Assembly (NCBI GenBank): GCA_030248295.1
Contig: JASANH010000167.1
Coordinates: forward strand, 186,001-250,000
From: Mesodorylaimus sp. YZB2_4
Taxonomy: Eukaryota; Nematoda; Enoplea; Dorylaimida; Dorylaimidae
Direction: 5' to 3'
DNA: 64,000 bases
Positions 32,272-45,439 of this stretch are shown piece by piece. Position 1 is the first letter of the stretch; each line of letters begins with the position of its first letter. A model generated the notes under the pieces. The model had not been told where the DNA came from and ran no database searches. It was given only the letters and a program-made list of their open reading frames with translations. The position numbers and the translations under genes are program-made.

Positions 32272-33184
32272 AGGAGTCTATGATTGTGACATCGTTCACG
32301 GCATGCACTAGGGATTCATGGTATGCATTGCCGCTTTCACAGGTCGGTTTTTTTAACCCCCATACAACAAATTTTTCGACATATAGAGTCCATTTTCTTC
32401 ATCTGACACATGTTTTCTTAATTCATAATTGCCTTATTGTCGTAACTAAACGACCGAAAAGGATGACCCAGCTACAAAGCTAGCAGATCATTTTTGACTC
32501 TCGAAAGGATGGACAATATCCAGTTGCGGAAGTGCAGATTCTAGCGCTGCGTTTGTGAGCTCAGGATCAGCCTGTCGATCATGAGCAAAATCTTTCGATA
32601 CAAGAGAATCATTTTGGGGAAGGGGGCCTGCCCATACTACTTCGTTTCGGTGAGAAACCAATTTTGTACGAGGGGATGTCAAAAAATGGCAAATTTATAT
32701 ACGACGTCATATTTCTTTGACCCGAATGGCATGAGTAAGCATTACTCCCTGCTAAGACCTAAAGAATACGCTGCATCTATCTCCCGAAAGTAGAAACTTC
32801 GACTTCGTCCGCAATGGACACCACTAACTCCACGCAAGCATTGATTTGCGTATTTTCACATTGAAATTATGGTTTTATGTGCGACTAGCTGTGCATGATT
32901 TGTTGTTGTCAGAATGTACAGGAACTATGACGAAGATAACATGATGCTATAGTGATCACAAAAGGTCTTTGTTCGGTTGATAGGTGGAGCCTACCAATGT
33001 AATTCATATCCGTTTTCTAGCCTGTAAGTGTGGATTCTGTACGAGTATATGAATTGATATCCTGCGCAAACTCAAGAGTGTAAGTGCGTGCTCGCGTATG
33101 AAAGTGTCAGGCCGCACCTCGTCTGCCTCATGCTGCGCTACAATTGCAACAGGCTGAACGGCCGTACATTGGAGAAGGTACCGC

Positions 33185-33203
33185 GGGGGGGGGGGGGGGG
33201 GGG
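33185..33203. repeat. Poly-G tract (19 G)
   Basis: Nineteen consecutive guanines immediately before a dispersed repeat (33212), possibly marking its boundary. Confidence 0.85.
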
Positions 33204-33211
33204 AATAGATT

Positions 33212-33380
33212 TCAGGCAGGCCACGTGGTCTGAGGTGGCTGAGACATCAACCCCACGGGTTTCAGCCTCGCTTGGAGGAGCGTACCGACTGGCCAACGAA
33301 GGCAAGCCAATACACTGCTCCGTGTGTAAGGCGGCCAGTCAAGGCAACCAATTATACAACCTTCCCCACCGGCCAAACAC
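33212..33380 (+). repeat. Dispersed repeat (CATCAACCC…GGGTTTC family)
   Basis: GAGACATCAACCCCACGGGTTTCAGCCTCG followed by GGCCAACGAAGGCAAGCC and AAGGCGGCCAGTCAAGGCAA; the best-preserved member of the family also seen at 11555, 26868 and 36770. Confidence 0.6.
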
Positions 33381-33561
33381 GCCCATTACACAAGGTACAG
33401 ACTGTTTATTATCAATTGTGGACACTGGCCGAGAAAGGCCGACATGTAACCTGTTGCGATAATGTTTTTCCCCTAGTATGTATATGTATGGATATGCTTA
33501 CCGCTGTAAAGGCTGTCTAACTAATCCAACATTTCCCATTACTCCCTGAATGCGCACTGAT

Positions 33562-33645
33562 GCCTGGGTCGTGGTCTAGCGGTTAGCTTTTGCCTCTTAG
33601 GCTGAGTGCGCACTTATGCTGAAGGGTTCGACTCCCGCCTAGGTG
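33562..33645 (+). repeat. tRNA-derived sequence (class II-like), probable SINE head
   Basis: An A-box-like TGGTCTAGCGGTTAGC and a B-box GGGTTCGACTCCC are spaced about 40 bases apart, with ends GCCTGGG and CCTAGGTG. The anticodon arm does not fold into a seven-base loop, so I do not call a functional tRNA. A relative on the other strand at 48383-48470 shares the AGCGGT..A, GCCTCT, GTGCG.ACTTA and GGGTTCGA blocks, and some sequence after the B box. Confidence 0.55.
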
Positions 33646-34356
33646 AAAACTTTGTCAAATGTGTGCTCCTTAGCTTCCGAGTGCTTGTGTATGGATGAAG
33701 TATAACACGATATGATAATCTCTGCTCACAGCGGTTCTGACACAATTGCCCGATGACATGCTGTGCTATGCTGTGCTTAACAGTACTGACATAGTGGGTC
33801 GCTCAGTTTGCAGATAGCCCATGAGGCCCATTGGCTACCGGATGAAGGCTGGACCCATAACCATTGTATTAATGCTGACTCTGGGCAAATATTTAAAAAC
33901 ACTTACGTTAGGCGTACAAAGTCTTCCAGCACAGTATTATTCGCCCTCACCAATCACCGTTTCGACTGACCAAGCGTGGTATGCGACGACTGTCTGTGAA
34001 TCTGACCTGGCGTGTGTATAAATACATTACCATATTAGCCTTGAGTTTGAATGCCATTGTTTTATACTCTGATCCCGTGAAGGAGGAGGCTGATAAAGTC
34101 TAGCGATGGTTGAATGACCAGCGCAAATTAACTTTCTTGGCACACATGACATGGAGGAACATCTGCTGACAGCATGTGTCTGTCGCTGAGGCTCACAGTC
34201 ATATGGGAGGAGGTGAAAAAAAACTGTCGCATTGCTAAACTTGTAAAAATTGTTGCAAAAACCAGGTAACATTTGACCTCAGACTTGACGAATTAGCGAG
34301 TAAAACTCAAGTTTTGCGACTTAAAAAAAGGAGTCATCTGAGCTATCTTTCTATCA

Positions 34357-34684
34357 CACGGTGTCCCAGAAGTCTTCATACACCTTTACTTTTGAATTCG
34401 CGCGCTTAATAGGAAAGAGATTGTAAAGTTGATGTAACCGTTGAACAATGTAATGTCTGTGGCAGTTAGTGCAAGAATAGGAAGAATTATCGGTTAATGC
34501 GCGTGCTGAGACTGAGAGTTGGATTGACAGATTGAAGGTACAGTAGCTGTGTTCAAACGGAGAGGCAGATTCGAATACTTGTAAAAAGCTATACATATAT
34601 GTCTGATAATTTCCGGTACGCCACAATGTTTTCTCGAGGAGAAGAGCTGAGAAACATTTGTATGAGGACTTTCAGGACACCGTG
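34357..34684. mobile_element. MITE with mariner-like inverted ends
   Basis: Left end CACGGTGTCCCAGAAGTCTT, right end (read inward) CACGGTGTCCTGAAAGTCCT, each continuing CATACA. Length about 328 bp without a transposase. The ends resemble those of mariner/Tc1-type elements, but not those of the mariner at 13.2 kb. Confidence 0.7.
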
Positions 34685-35873
34685 CAGATTGGTTCCTCTA
34701 GGTTATCCCTATGCACTGTACAGCTTCTTTTTTACAACTCGCGATGGCAGGAAGTTCCAGTTATCCATAATTAAAAGCTTCCCATGAAAAAGATAACAGG
34801 TTCTTATCACAAACATGTTAAATCAGCTTGTTCCGTGTTTTTGAATTTAAAACTTTAACTTTTTCCTTTTGAAGTTGAATCGCTTTGAGTTCAAGTAAAT
34901 TCACTTTGAATCTCTCTTCTTGGTTGGAGTGGACGCAATCATCACTGAAACGCCGATGAAAACCTCTGATTTGAGTCATTTGAACAATTTTTGTTTACAT
35001 GAGTCGTACAGCGGTGATGGGTTTGTAAAATAAAAAATGGCCTCATCGTCAATCGATGCTTATAAAGTATGCTCCATCACATCGTACGCACTGTACCATA
35101 CAGTTTTCTTGGATCTCACCTCAGGGCTAAATTCGGTCAAATAGCGATAGAATTGGCCAGCCCCTTTACTTTCGTGCAGAACCTTCGCCCACGAGTGCAT
35201 GTGTTTCGTAATGTCATGAATCATGAACGTGAACAGAGTCAGCGTGGCTCCACAGCTCCAGGATTTCTCTGCCTAATCTGGTTCCTTTTTCTTGAAAACG
35301 TTTCCGTGCTGGAGGATGCGCGCCACCCAACGAGGTAGCACTCGTTTTGAAGGAATTCAAGCCGCTTTCAGCGCAAAACCCCGGAGACACGTGCAGTAAT
35401 TATGAGGTGAGTGGGAGCATGAAAGGGTGAGTCGAAAGGGTCAGGTGCATTAGACTCTTTTATGAGCTATAGAATAAGAATCAAATGACGAAACATTCGA
35501 ATTCCTTGTTAGTACGTGATTCTTAAAGTTGTTCCTTGAAAAAGTCTGGCAGCAAGAGGAATTTTAATGACCCACATATTCATTTGATAGACCGATATAG
35601 TGTGTGTAATTATAAGGACGCCTTATTTAGTAACTTCTAGCTGCCATGAGTGTCAGCTCAAACTGTAGATAGTTTCATAATTTATTCATGATTCAAGCTT
35701 CCAAGAAAAAAAACACAACAAGGGAGCTTCATGAGCCAAGATGACTTTTTAAAAACTAACTTCTTGCTCAAGAAAAGAGCTGAAATAATGAAGCAGAGGG
35801 GAAAATATGTTCTGTATCTGCAAAGCGAATGATCTGCTTTTATTCACTGTTCGCGTAGGTTGCTCGCAACTAT
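34685..35873. other. Gene-free stretch
   Basis: Nothing recognised. Confidence 0.4.
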
Positions 35874-35910
35874 TACCTGTTTTCTTTGATAATATACGCG
35901 CCCTCCACGT

Positions 35911-36048
35911 TAAAGGCGCATTTATAGTCGACAAAATTTCTACTCCTACCCCTAGGGTAGGTGTAATGGCCATATACTTAAGCGTATGCTATTACACCGA
36001 CCCTAGAGGTAGGTGTAGAAATTTTGTCGACTATAAATGCGCCTTAAA
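35911..36048. repeat. Near-perfect 138-bp palindrome
   Basis: Arms of about 69 bases (AAAGGCGCATTTATAGTCGA continuing CAAAATTTCTAC) are centred on CTTAAG (35977-35982). Just to the left (35876-35903) is TACCTGTTTTCTTTGATAAT, the end motif of the hairpin at 62880, suggesting one family of hairpin MITEs. Confidence 0.8.
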
Positions 36049-36769
36049 GGAACTGGGTAGGCCTCGCTGAACAGGTTTCGGGCGCGCCAAATGGTGATAA
36101 GTTAGTGTGCCTCCCATTGTTTTCACGGCTAAACCAACACCCGCGCCCATACTCAATAAGACGCAACGGGCGTATCTGTTGCCTGACTTGTGAATTCCAC
36201 TCGTATTTGTGTCAATCTTGTGGTCCTTTTTTCCATGCACACAAAACGGTTAGGGCCATACTCTAATTGTCAGTTCAAGCACCTGAAATACATAAAATAA
36301 TTCATGCAATCTATAGGTTTTATAAAATTCTGCAGCATGCGATCTAGGCGCCCGAAATCAAGAGAAATTGCCACAAACATGTGGTTGAGAAGAGAATGGA
36401 AACTGAAGACACGTGTTTCTGAGTTGACTGCCCGGATCACCATCTGCGCCACAACGACATTTTACTCTGTAATTTGTGAAATTCCTATGAAACGGACTCT
36501 TTGAAACTTTCCCAGCGATTTCCCCGCGTATGACTTTAAAAAACATTTTAGATAAATAGAGTCTACAAACTGTAGCCTCACAGGTTTTCAAAAAATGCAT
36601 AGACTTGTACACTGTGAGCAATATTTCACTTGTCAGAAGGATGCACCTACGTAGGCTTCACAACGTCACTTACAAGTTTAGCTATGTTTTATTGAAACTT
36701 CTGTTTTTTGTCGTTTGGCGGGTGAGTGCGACGGTACACCAACATCTCTGTTCGAGGGACAGGGCTTCC

Positions 36770-36915
36770 GAGATTTCAATTGGCTTGGTAAAAATAGTCC
36801 TTCAGCTGGGGTCATGTTATTGTGCTATCAACCTGACAGGCTTCTGCCTCGCCTGGAGGGGCGTGTCGAGGCACAGTCAAGACAACCACAAACACTACCT
36901 TCTCCACAAGCCAAA
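36770..36915 (+). repeat. Dispersed repeat fragment
   Basis: CTATCAACCTGACAGGCTTCTGCCTCGCC…CACAGTCAAGACAACCAC; a degenerate member of the CATCAACCC…GGGTTTC family. Confidence 0.4.
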
Positions 36916-37632
36916 CTCACTGTACTGTCGCTAGGCGACGAATCATCACAATAGCACTCGTTCAGAGCGAAACTGTTTGCCTCGAAAAGTGTTCATATCA
37001 GCTGTATTGTAAGGGACACTGTATTCTGACTGTCTTATCCAAATGTGCTAGTTTGTTGTATTATTTACAAAATTGTGGGTTCCCCAACTTCCCGATTCAG
37101 TGAGCGTGTGCCAATATCTCAAACAAAATACAATTTTTTTACCCGTATGTATGTTATAATAGGAAAAAAGGATGTTGCAAGTACAATGCAATCGATTCAC
37201 AGAAACAACCTTGAGCAAGAAACATACCTATTTCCAAGAATTTCATCACAAAAAATTCGTCAGTCATCAGGAATATAAAAACAACGCATAAAAAACCTTC
37301 CCCAAAGCTTATGCGTCCAAGTTGCTTTGACGTTTGGTCCGCAGAAACAAGAGGCGCTGAACAAGCGCATTTCATATTTGCCACTTCCTGTTCAAAGCGT
37401 CCAAACCAGATGCTGTAAGTTGCAGGTCAATCACTTCGACGGATTTTGCAATCCTCCTTCGTCATCTAACCCAATGGCTCGTAAGTCTAGACCTATCTTC
37501 TAGCACAGGCATCATGCAGTATTTGATGCCGCAACATGTTTTAGTTCAAGTCACTTCACTTGTTTTTATGTATTTTTGGGGAGGGGGGGGTGAGCTTGAA
37601 ATTTGAGAATCGAGTGATAGATTTCGATCATT

Positions 37633-38531
37633 TTGGTACCAGCATGCGCTACCTATCAACTTATGATTATACAAAACGAGTTTGCAATATGTGGAAATAT
37701 CCAGACAAACAATCTCGCCTTGTGTTATTCAGTGAAAAATGTTGGGTTTGTGGATCCAAGAGTTATACGATCGCTCATTGTGAGCCGTCAAAAAATGTAA
37801 CATGCTTCCTAGACACTGTCAGTACCTGAATAACTGCTTGATGCAGTTTTCACTTGACTCGTGCCAAATTTTTAAAAAGAAAACGTTTTAGCGGCCAATT
37901 TTCAAAATTTTTTGCAGAATTTTTACACGAGATGAACTACTGCGAGCAGTAGCCGCTACAAACATGCGCCGATTGCAATCTGCAAGATAAAATATACTAG
38001 GTTCGAAGAACAGCATGCTCTCATCTGGTGCGACAGCGCACTATGCGCCACGCTAGAGCACAAGTAAACTTGATTGTGTCGAAAAATCAGGTTCTGTACA
38101 AAACATGGCACCACACAACAAAAACCCTGCAAGTCAATTGCAGATCTCATATACAAGAAAAAGCCTGCGGTAATCGTAAGATTTGAATTTTTCGAAAAGT
38201 AATCTGAAGAATGAGGCATTTTTTTGTTTTTCACCTCAACAGGGAAAGAAAACAATTTAAAAAAATAATATGCTTATTCATCTTACAGCAAAAGAAATTC
38301 GAAGAGAATACAATTTTATGTAGGCTACGAATTTTTGTTTCCTCCAATTAAGATAACTATCGCAAATATGCGATTTGCTGGAAAATGAGTCTTGCATGAA
38401 TTGATTTCAAAAAAGAAAAAATTGAGGGCAAAACTACTGTGGAAAGAAAGAGCTGCCTCTAATCGAAACGTCAAAAATTGAAGGGTCAGTTGTTTTAAAA
38501 GTTTTGGAACCCATGAATGTTGATGAGTCCC
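37633..38531. repeat. Right copy of receptor D/E segmental duplication (3' flank)
   Basis: Aligns with 27160-27490 and 28690-29171 as described there, and runs directly into receptor E. Sequence matches are clear but diverged in the flanks, much closer in the coding exon. Confidence 0.65.
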
Positions 38532-39477
38532 CTACACCGACTGACATTTTATTAGATAAACCAAGGATCTTCTGAACTCCTTACATTTGATGGTCAGCAC
38601 CCCGAAATCGGCAACTGTGCTGATCGAACGCAATATCGATTCGTAGAGAACGATCTCGGCCTGATAAGCCCCGTGAGCGATGGTGGGCGCGATCGATGAG
38701 CATATTTGCGGTGTGACACCCACAAATATGAAGGCGATCATTATCGATTTGACCAACGGCATCAGCGCCAGCTGCTTTTTCAAAAACATTTCTTGATCAT
38801 TCGCATCGCGGCTTATCGATCCAACCGCGGCCACTGATCCGCTGGTGGTGATTTTGAATTTTTTCTGGCTGATTTTCACCTTGATTATAATTAGCCCATA
38901 TATCAATATGGCCGCGACGAAGAGAGCCAGATCGATCGAGCAGACGTAGGTTGCGAAGGTTTCGTGAAAAGCGGTGAAATAATTCAAGCACAAGATTATT
39001 TTGTGATATGGAGTGGGTGTGGTCAATGCGCCCGCCAACTCATTGGCCACTCCCAACACCGCACTCGCGCCGATCGTGATTCGGCCAACCCAATCGGCGA
39101 TCCGACCGTAGTTTGTGCGTGAGATCGATATGGCCAAAAATCGATCGAGTCCGATTCCGCATGTGATCAGGGCGCAGGGGGTGTGGCTGATGGTCTTCGT
39201 CCAATACACCAGCAGACATGTCAACTCGGAGAAATGCACGGGTAGGATTTCGAAAGCGAATCCGAGGCGATGCACTCCGTCAGTGGCGAAGCTCATGCCC
39301 ATGAGCATGCCAAAGAAGGCTTGGGCGGCCATCATGAAGAAGCAGGGAGTGTGCAGCTTCTTGTTGCGGGTTATAATTATGAGAATTACGATGTTGGAGA
39401 GGATGCCAGTATTGCCGATGGCAAAACATAGGGCGCCGGAAATGATAAATTTGAACCGAGCGGGAATGCCTTCCATC
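38532..39477 (-). CDS. Srsx-like 7TM receptor, copy E (main exon, intact)
   Basis: Intact minus-strand exon; 314 residues if the ATG overlapping the acceptor (CTTTTTAG|GATGG) is used. Approximate map: TM1 9-36, TM2 44-78, C87, TM3 88-119 with GLDRFLAIS (DRF 111-113), TM4 127-151, C163 in loop 2, TM5 172-200, loop 3 to 240, TM6 241-262 with P265 just after, TM7 276-298, then CKEFRRSL and a short tail. C87-C163 is the expected GPCR disulfide pair. The ATG is probably incidental because D has GIP at the same place. Apart from the loop-3 segment shared with C, it is closest to D. Confidence 0.87.
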
Positions 39478-42400
39478 CTAAAAAGTTTGAGGGAGGGAAA
39501 AATTAAATCTTGATCAAGTTCTAGCTAGCATCAGTGCATTCAGTAAAGTCTTTCAACTAACATTTCAAAGGTAACTGTCAGCAGGGCTCTACCTTAAGTT
39601 TTTAAGTTTTCCGACTTTAGTATGCGTACTGCGAGCGAAGCAGTTTTTATTCGTTGATTTTCAAACGGCCATATCATTAAGGTCCGAGGAGTCCATGTCG
39701 CATGCAAAGTCACATTAGGGTATCGATATGGCTACCTGATCTAATAAATGTTATTGGCTGCTCAGTTGATTGAATAGCTGACTATTTCGATTAGTATTTC
39801 TATTGATCGGTTTATCGATCGATCACCCTGGAGGCTACTGACGTTGGCTGGTAGGAATGCTACATCGGCCACCAGAAAAAAAGATGATTCGCATGCCAAT
39901 GACTCGAGGATTATGGAGTGTGTTTTTTTCTAAATTTGAAATAATTTAGGTAGAGAAAATAAAAATACGACAGGGTACAGTAATTCTGAACATTAAAATC
40001 CGATATCATCCCCATCAGTTTTTCCTATGGAGTGTAAACGTGTACTAAATTACGACTATTCCTAGATCATCCAAGTAGGTTGCCACAAACAGCTGAACGT
40101 GAGCTAGTTTGCCAATCATGGCTTTACTGCATATACTCTACGAATCTAAACCTTCGAGTTATAACCTTAGTAGATATCTGGCAAGAATGTGGTCTCACCT
40201 CCACATGACTCCATGGTATGACCGTAATCAACATAACCACATCAACATTACTCGCTGCTGGTGACACGACTTTTGCCCTTGAAGCCAGCATCACCAAAAG
40301 GATTACGTGCATCTGTTTTCTTTGTGTAAGCTGTGAGTGTTCTTGCACGATTTGTTTGTCCTCGGGTTCTTTGGTGAGTGTGCGTTGCGGTTTACGAAAC
40401 TGCAGTGCTAGATTAGGGTCTTATGGAGCACATTTTGCCTGATGCGCTCTGCGATCACGCAGTCTAGCATCTGCAGTTACCCGTACTTCCGAGCGCACCA
40501 GCACACAAACAGCGTGTACTGTACAAAAACGGGTGCACGCAACCCTTCGCCTGATGCTGGCCTAAGGTAATCGTGTAATAGCACCAGCAAAAATATGGCC
40601 TAACGATTAATGTTCTGCTAATTCCAGCCGATGCTAGGGAGCCAAAGATATGCTAGATTATGAAAGTATATCGCCGTAATGAGAAGCTGATTTCACGCTA
40701 AACTTAAGTCTTATCGTGCACATTTCGCTGGTGCGCTCGCAAGTAACCGTAAATGCTGGTAAGTGATCGCAGAGCGCATTATGCAAGATGTGCTCGGCAG
40801 GACCCTAGTCTAGCAGAAAATCGTAACCAAAGAGCAATAAAAAAAACTATATTTTATTACTTACGAAGTTGAATTCTCGAGCATTACCGTCATGGTATCG
40901 AAAAATTGTAGGCTGCTGACCGCTAAAAAAAGAGATGATTGACGACAAATGTATTCTGCGTGGAAATGTTTTTATGTTTTTTAAAATTTTCACTCGCAAG
41001 GAAAGTCACAGGCCAAATACTTTTGAAAGTTTATAGCAAATGCTATAATTCCAAATCAGAGTAAATATTTCAGCCTTTTTCAGACATGGTTTGTAAATCG
41101 GTGCATTTATGTAAGGAAATTTAAAGTGGAAAACTCAGACTGACTCAGAAATTTGTCTTGAGCAAGCAAAGCATTTTGCGCAATATCCAGAGCTGAAGGG
41201 CATTATATGTGCTGGGAAACCAATCAATGCCATTGCTATCATAAAAAGATGGTAAAGAAAAACTTTTACGAGGCTGAGTGATTGCTGATTATCGAGCAAG
41301 GTTATTGAGAAAATTTTTTAAAGAGATGAATGACACTGCGTTTTGAAAATCGTCTTGTTGAAATTAGGCGCCATATAGGATTAACAGGGTAGACAACTAG
41401 TGATCGCCACGTTAGCGTATGAGCCCCTGGCCGAGACTTGACTTTTGACTTACCTTCCAATGAAGCAGTTACACTGCCCTGGACATTGAAAGAGGGAGAG
41501 GAGAGAAGTTCTTGAGGTGAATTTGCATCATCCTGCGTTGATTCTGTCTCAGTCGTTACCAGAAACGCATACTTCAAACTTTTTAGACACTTCTCTGATT
41601 ACAGCTGAATGGCTTGACCACCAGAGATTTTTCAGCATCTCTTGCTTAGCTGGAAAACTTACGCGCGTTGTAGAATTTACAGCAGTGAAAAATGAAGAAT
41701 TGCTAGTCTTGATCTGACGCCTGCGACTGTTTCGACTGGAGTGATCGTCGTGAGTGACTGCTAGCAGGTTTGGCTCTGCTTATATCCTGGGGAGATCATT
41801 GACTTATTCGACAATGAGCGTGATTGTTCCACGCTCCGGGTCTAATGAGGTCTAATTGTTAGTTGAGAGACACGAGGTTTTAAAATCTTCTTGAAACCTT
41901 CCACCAGTGTGTGAGGAGCACAGAGTAGTGTAGAAATAGCGTCTCTGCTCAAGGAATTTTTCAAGAATCAACTCATCACCCTTGAAACTTTGCCATCATA
42001 ATTCTGAGCCCGTGTTAATTTGGCGAATTATGTTCGATGACTCGGAAGATGAAAACCTCCTCATTTGAGAAACACAGGATTCCATCGCGAAGAAGTGATT
42101 AGGGAGGGGTTTGTTCCGTTCATATAACGCGAGAACATATTTGTGCTCATCAAGCAAACACGGATCGGCTGAATGCTGATATACATAATCTTCGCGGACT
42201 TTATGACAAGCGCGCAGCCATGGCAGCCTGTGGGCACAAGCGAAGATCACCTCCTTCGCACGCTGTTTTCGTTGTCTCAGGCTTAATCAAGCTTAGTTCT
42301 AAAATATGGGATCCCAAGATGTTTTCTCTTCATGCTTCGCCATATCGCTAAACGCCAGGGTGAAGATACAATTACAAGCAAAAAACTGTCCTGTCGTGAG

Positions 42401-43675
42401 CCGAACAGTCGCCAGTAAGTTCAATCCACCACGGCCCCCCCCACCCTAAAGAGCCTGTACATATTTTTAAGTCCGAGCATACAAGAGCTTCCAGGGCTCT
42501 CGCGGCGCGAAATCTCGCCCATGTGGATAATCAGGGGCGTCAAACAGCGGGGGACACCATACGAACCCTAAATCCTGCGAACGCCCTTGCCCCAGGCAAA
42601 GAGCTGGTCCAAGCTGCGGCTTAAGGCTGGTACTGCTTGAAAAGTTTCATTACAAATGTTTTGGCTCATGCTACCGCTGAATTGTACCAAAAATATTCAC
42701 GTAGGATAAAACATTCTAAAAGTGCGACTTGACCGTGGTTTTAAAAGGCGTACGGTACTATAGATTGTCGAAAAAATTTTTTTGCATAGACCCTTATTAT
42801 AGAGTAGGGAGCCGACTTTACTATAAGCGTGGTTAGCAGAATGTTCAGACCTGGCATAAAACTAGGCAAAAACAATGCCTAGCACTAAACGTCAGCGTAG
42901 TCTGAAGCCTAACCATTCTGACTCCATCATCTCTCAATGCAGGCTCACTGCACTTATTCATTCAAAATCTTTGGCTTCACAAATAAAGGTCAATAATTTT
43001 AACGGAAAAGTTTTTTTGAAGTAGCTTTGCCAGTTAAAAAACTAGCCTCTTACCTCGCAGATGTTGTACTCTTGGCAGCTCTTGAAGGAAGCTAGTTAAG
43101 AGAAGCGTACGTGCCACCAAGAGACAAGTTCTTTGAAGCAAAACCAAACCGTATTCAAAACGAGGCTTTTGAGACACGTAATGATTGGGATATTGTGCAG
43201 GGCGAAAAGGGCTAGACCCACTGTCCTTTCGTCGAGTGCGTCAGATGACGAAGGGGGAAGCTGTCACGAAGTGTCTCATAAGATTGTAAATTGTACCCAT
43301 GAAAAATCTGGCACTAGAAAATATTGTAATTACCACGGACTCATTAGACAGGCTGATATACAGGCTGTAATTTTAAATACGTATTCTATAGATTCTGTAG
43401 AACTTGTTGCCGTAATGAGCTCGAGCTTATCTTGAAACTGAAATTCGGTCTATCTCAACCCGCTCAAGCTCAAGAGACAAACAAAGGAAAACAGAATATT
43501 TTACCATTAATATTAATTTCCTCTTCATAAAACTTTATTTGGAGCTCAACAACAAGTAATATAATTTTGCTAATATTGCTTCACGAGATAAGCTTTGACC
43601 GTTACTAGCTTTTATTGTTGGACAGCTAGAGCGGGAAGGTTATGAAGAGTATTATCGACATAGGTACTCGTACAA
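39478..43675. other. Long gene-free stretch
   Basis: About 4.2 kb without a supportable gene. Minus-strand frames at 41302-41577 and 41996-42250 are short; the latter continues past one stop into QSFKGDELILEKFLEQ and may be a decayed exon or transposon remnant. No clear repeat of the families above was found. Confidence 0.4.
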
Positions 43676-43800
43676 TAGTGTTCCAATGACCTGGGTTTTT
43701 TACTGTTTGACCTAACCCTGACTTTGACCGAACCAAAAAAAACTTTCTGACCCGACCGTTGACCTGCGAGGAATTGTAAATTTTCTGGCTCTGACTTTGA
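43676..43800 (+). repeat. TGACC-rich dispersed repeat
   Basis: TTCCAATGACCTGGGTTTTTTACTGTTTGACC… then iterated TGACC units; second copy of the family at 26247. Confidence 0.65.
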
Positions 43801-44993
43801 CAGTGATCGGATAAAAAATTTTGCTTATAATCGGCACCAGCAACAAAGCTTCTCTGTGTTAGCAATTTTACCAAGAAATTTCACTACAGCTGACAATTTA
43901 CTGGTATCACGTGAAATTTCACGGGCAGTCCAAGAAATTGAACTTTTATCAAGCTTAAAAAGATATGCAAAGCTGTTTTCACGTCTTTGGGAAAACTAGA
44001 GAAGCTGACACAATTGAAAATCAAAGATAAATCTCATTCGTTATAAGTCAACTCCTGCTCAAACTGCCTCCTGCATGATCGATTTCTTTTCGCCGTAATC
44101 CGAGAAAAGGCGCCTTACCAGGCTGGAACTGGCTGGTACAGCCAGAATACCTCGTTCGAATGACGCCAAGTTTGGATATGAACGAATGGGAGGAGATAGG
44201 AATGGCTAGGCCACGGATGGATGGCATTCGCAAGCGAGCACCACGCTGGCACACAGTAGTCCATGCAGCTGGGCTGGTAAGGGACTGGACGTGTAAGATA
44301 ACTGCAATAGCACGAGACTTACAATCAGCAGGGCCAGTTTCACAGCGCGATTCTAATTTTTCACAGTACAAATTGAAGGCACTATCAGACAGCAACTTGG
44401 GACAACGCTGAGAGCACCAATTTCGGACGTGTCACAATAGCTGTTCTAGGGGCGCCTTATCCGAAGATTTAGGCACGTCCTAAGACAGGTCTCATCTTGT
44501 TTCATAATTGAAAAGGTTGACTTGAGACATTTTAGCAGACCACAAAATTTAACGCGGGAAATCAATACTGTACGTGTAAGCTGGGCACCCATTACTGGTC
44601 GAAGTTTGCTGTGCGATTGTATCTGAACAATTTAACTGCGTCACGAGGATGCCTTGGCTAAGGTAGGCTGGTCCACATTATATGAGCTCTCCAAACGTGC
44701 CAAATTGGGTATATTTTATGGGCTTAACGATTTGGGAATCTTCGTTTTATGCACAAAATCTGACCGTCATGTCAGCAGGCGACTGAGAACCACATCGTTT
44801 GGTTTTTCCAAGCCATAATTTTGAGTCCACAGAGTTTTGTGTGTTCTGCGACTGTTTTACGGGATTCTGTACCATGGGGTCACGCTTGCTAGTGACTCTA
44901 TCACGCGTACAAGTTTTAATTAATACTGTGTCTCCCCCTCCCCTATCAAGTGCATGTCTTTGCTTGAGTAAGGAGTAAATTGACGATGATGGC

Positions 44994-45042
44994 ATTCTGT
45001 CGTCCCTTTTTGGCCTCAATGGTTAAAAAGGGACGACAGAAT
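44994..45042. repeat. Perfect 22-bp hairpin
   Basis: ATTCTGTCGTCCCTTTTTGG and its inverted partner CCNAAAAAGGGACGACAGAAT-type arm at 45021-45042, separated by five bases. It could be a small MITE or an RNA hairpin; nothing nearby decides this. Confidence 0.7.
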
Positions 45043-45439
45043 TTTAGTTCCTGGAAAAGAACCATTTTTCCGGCTCGAGAGAGCTAATGCAAAATGCCAC
45101 AATCGCAAGACGCCCAAAAAGTTGCTCTAGAAAGATCAGCTCAAAATTGCTGTAGATCAAGGGAAATTGCCCTGCGCCTGACAGCGCTGCTGGGAAATAA
45201 AGACATCAGGGAGTGTCTTAGGTCGAGGTCGAGGTCGCCCTTAACTTACTGTATGACTGCCTGGTGTCCTTGGGTGGGACACCAAGCTGATAGTGAGTAA
45301 TTTAGGACTGTCCTAGGATTTAGGACATGCCTTGGGATTTAGAACTGTAAAACTGCCCTCAGATCCCCACGCTGGAAGGCAGGAGCTTGAAATGTTCTCA
45401 CCAAAATTTCACTAAATTTACTTTCTTTCGCTGTCAGAA

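Noticed and set aside
33562..33645. Functional tRNA gene.
   Set aside because: Boxes A and B are good, but the anticodon stem-loop does not form a seven-base loop; treated as tRNA-derived.
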